A stretch of DNA of 64,000 nucleotides from CPC320 sp002684375 (GTDB lineage Bacteria > Pseudomonadota > Alphaproteobacteria > Rhodobacterales > Rhodobacteraceae), in assembly GCA_965662545.1 (NCBI GenBank), contig CBFIHZ010000004.1, positions 66,260 to 130,259 on the forward strand, in the 5' to 3' direction. Numbering within the stretch: position 1 is the stretch's first letter; each line of letters opens with the position of its first letter. This document shows, in pieces, positions 62,712 to 64,000 of this stretch. The notes beneath the pieces were generated by a model, which worked only from the letters and a program-made list of their open reading frames with translations, was not told where the DNA came from and did not search any database. Made by a program: the position numbers and the translations under genes.

Positions 62712-63956
62712 TTAAAGGGCGGCTGCAGTGGTTGCATAGAAGAACGCGTCAAAATTGCGCAACTCGGGCTGGCTTGGCAGATCAAGCACCCGATTGGCAA
62801 TAAAGGGAACTTCCTGTTCAGTCAGACCGCCGTGGCTGCGCAGCGGCACATCGAGGGCAGCAAGGTCATGGCGGTGTTCAGAGGTGCCGATAGTCATGTT
62901 TTCCCCCGAGACCATAACGATGTCGCCAATACGGTCGGCGGGCAGCTCAAAGCGGTCCACCGCCTGTGCTTTGGTCAACACATCGGTGATACCGGCTGTG
63001 GCCTGCAGTTTTGCGACGATATCGGCGATATCAGCCGTTTCGGGCAGATAAGCGGTGGCAAAAGATCCCAGCGCGCCGTGATGCACCACATAAGGATCCG
63101 TGATTGGCAAAATAACCCGCGCTGCAGCGTCTCCCAGCCAGTTATCCATCAGGTCTTGTACATAGACAACTGCCGGCGAACCGTCGGCCAGATGCTTGGG
63201 CTTCATGCCGTGATCGGCCGTGACGACGATGGCGGCCCCCATTGCGTCAAGTTGCTTCAGATAAGTGTCGAACACCCGGTAAAACGATTTCGCTTCGGCA
63301 TCGTCGGGGGCATATTTATGCTGTATGTAATCGGTGGTGGTCAGATACATGACGTCTGGTGACCATTCCTGCATCAGTTTGACACCGGCGGCGAAGACAA
63401 ATTCGGACAGCTGTGCGGAATAGACATCGGGTTGTGGCATGCCCAGCCAGTCAGCCGCTGCATCTTGACCGTGCTCGGTCAGGGTTGAGCTGGCGGATTT
63501 CTCGGCGGAAAAACACCGCGCTCGATCTTCGTCAAACGCCATGCCCGATCCCAAAAGCGCGCGCAATTTGTCTTTTGCCGTCACAATTGCCACTTTGGCA
63601 CCGGCTTCATAGAACTTTTGAAAAATGGTTGGCGCGCGCAGGAAGCGCACATCGTTCATCATTACCTCTTCGCCACTGTCTGGATCAAACAGGAAATTAC
63701 CGCAGATGCCATGCACACTGGGTGGGCGGCCGGTGGCAATCGACAGGTTGTTAGGATTGGTGAACGACGGGATGACCGAATGCGCCAGACGGTCGGTTCC
63801 GGTCTCGCGCATGCGCTTGAGCGTTGGCATTAAGCCATCGGCGATGGCCGCGTCCAGATAAGCGGGCTCACACCCGTCAAGGCAAATCGCAATCGCCGTT
63901 GTTTTGGGGATCGGATAACTGCGTCCGTTTGTAATAATCGGCGTGTCATGGTTCAT
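62712..63956 (-). CDS. phnA: phosphonoacetate hydrolase
   Basis: A 414-residue alkaline-phosphatase-superfamily enzyme. Metal ligands: Asp in AICLDGCEPAYL, the nucleophile Thr in PSFTNPNNLSIATG, Asp/His in TTTDYIQHKYAPD and VVTADHGMKPKHL, and a late His in LRSHGGLTEQEVPF. It cleaves the C-P bond of phosphonoacetate to acetate and phosphate. AAGGAATACC precedes the ATG. A phnW-like transaminase is expected to the right of the window but is not visible. Confidence 0.92.
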   Translation of the reverse strand: MNHDTPIITNGRSYPIPKTTAIAICLDGCEPAYLDAAIADGLMPTLKRMRETGTDRLAHSVIPSFTNPNNLSIATGRPPSVHGICGNFLFDPDSGEEVMMNDVRFLRAPTIFQKFYEAGAKVAIVTAKDKLRALLGSGMAFDEDRARCFSAEKSASSTLTEHGQDAAADWLGMPQPDVYSAQLSEFVFAAGVKLMQEWSPDVMYLTTTDYIQHKYAPDDAEAKSFYRVFDTYLKQLDAMGAAIVVTADHGMKPKHLADGSPAVVYVQDLMDNWLGDAAARVILPITDPYVVHHGALGSFATAYLPETADIADIVAKLQATAGITDVLTKAQAVDRFELPADRIGDIVMVSGENMTIGTSEHRHDLAALDVPLRSHGGLTEQEVPFIANRVLDLPSQPELRNFDAFFYATTAAAL

Positions 63957-64000
63957 TTGGTATTCCTTTTACAAACGGTATCTATCAAGCAAGCAGACGC

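Overview
The window looks like the chromosome of a Rhodobacterales (Roseobacter-group) alphaproteobacterium. The evidence is the gene order iscR - small cysteine desulfurase - sufB - sufC - sufD - two YIP1-like membrane proteins - sufS, an IscR that lacks the usual cysteine triad (a type described in Rhodobacter), a match to an Irr-type iron box in front of it, many transporters for small nitrogen compounds, and a phnA/phnY phosphonate module. No species can be named from the sequence alone. Coding is dense, with many ATGA/GTGA overlaps, but it is broken by AT-richer stretches that hold decayed genes.

Layout. 1-1421: tail of an unknown gene, an HD hydrolase and an alpha/beta hydrolase. 1458-9042: iron-regulated suf operon for Fe-S cluster assembly. 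9384-9694: remnant of a tyrosine recombinase. 9839-17351: RpiR-type regulator divergent from an M19 dipeptidase and a five-gene oligopeptide ABC importer. 17755-17831: tRNA-Arg(CCG). 18430-24467: accessory stretch with a Sel1-repeat protein, a TPR-methyltransferase, an orphan membrane-anchored protein and a wrecked agmatinase-family gene.

24468-38036 is the most interesting part. A degenerate AcoR-like activator precedes a co-directional run: tripartite tricarboxylate transporter (TctB, TctA, TctC), class I glutamine amidotransferase-like hydrolase, cytochrome P450, glutamine-synthetase-like gamma-glutamylamide ligase, aldehyde dehydrogenase, class III PLP phospho-lyase and an APH/choline-kinase-like kinase. 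I read this as a complete catabolic route for an amine: import, gamma-glutamylation, hydroxylation by the P450 (where the putrescine Puu pathway uses a flavin oxidase), deglutamylation to an amino alcohol, phosphorylation, elimination to an aldehyde, and oxidation to an acid. The substrate is not known.

38116-43956: LysR regulator divergent, across a perfect palindrome, from a D-cysteine desulfhydrase/L-cysteate sulfo-lyase family enzyme and a glycine-betaine-type ABC transporter. 44058-47684: small and hypothetical genes, a MORN-repeat protein and a PDDEXK/DUF2161 protein, separated by gene-poor DNA. 47752-55150: two divergent operons around a 9-bp-arm inverted repeat, containing a CaiB-type CoA-transferase fused to a flavin reductase, an alpha/beta hydrolase, and on the other side an aldehyde dehydrogenase, a luciferase-like monooxygenase, a CaiD-like hydratase and a carnitine-dehydrogenase-like enzyme. 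Together they look like a carnitine-like quaternary-amine pathway with an unusual flavin-dependent step. 55412-56389: exported FliL-like protein. 56860-60234: two adjacent pseudogenes (choline-kinase-like and dimethylglycine-dehydrogenase-like). 60297-63956: EamA transporter, phosphonoacetaldehyde dehydrogenase and phosphonoacetate hydrolase for 2-aminoethylphosphonate use.

The common theme is uptake and degradation of small nitrogen-, sulfur- and phosphorus-containing organic molecules, with signs of gene loss in related pathways.
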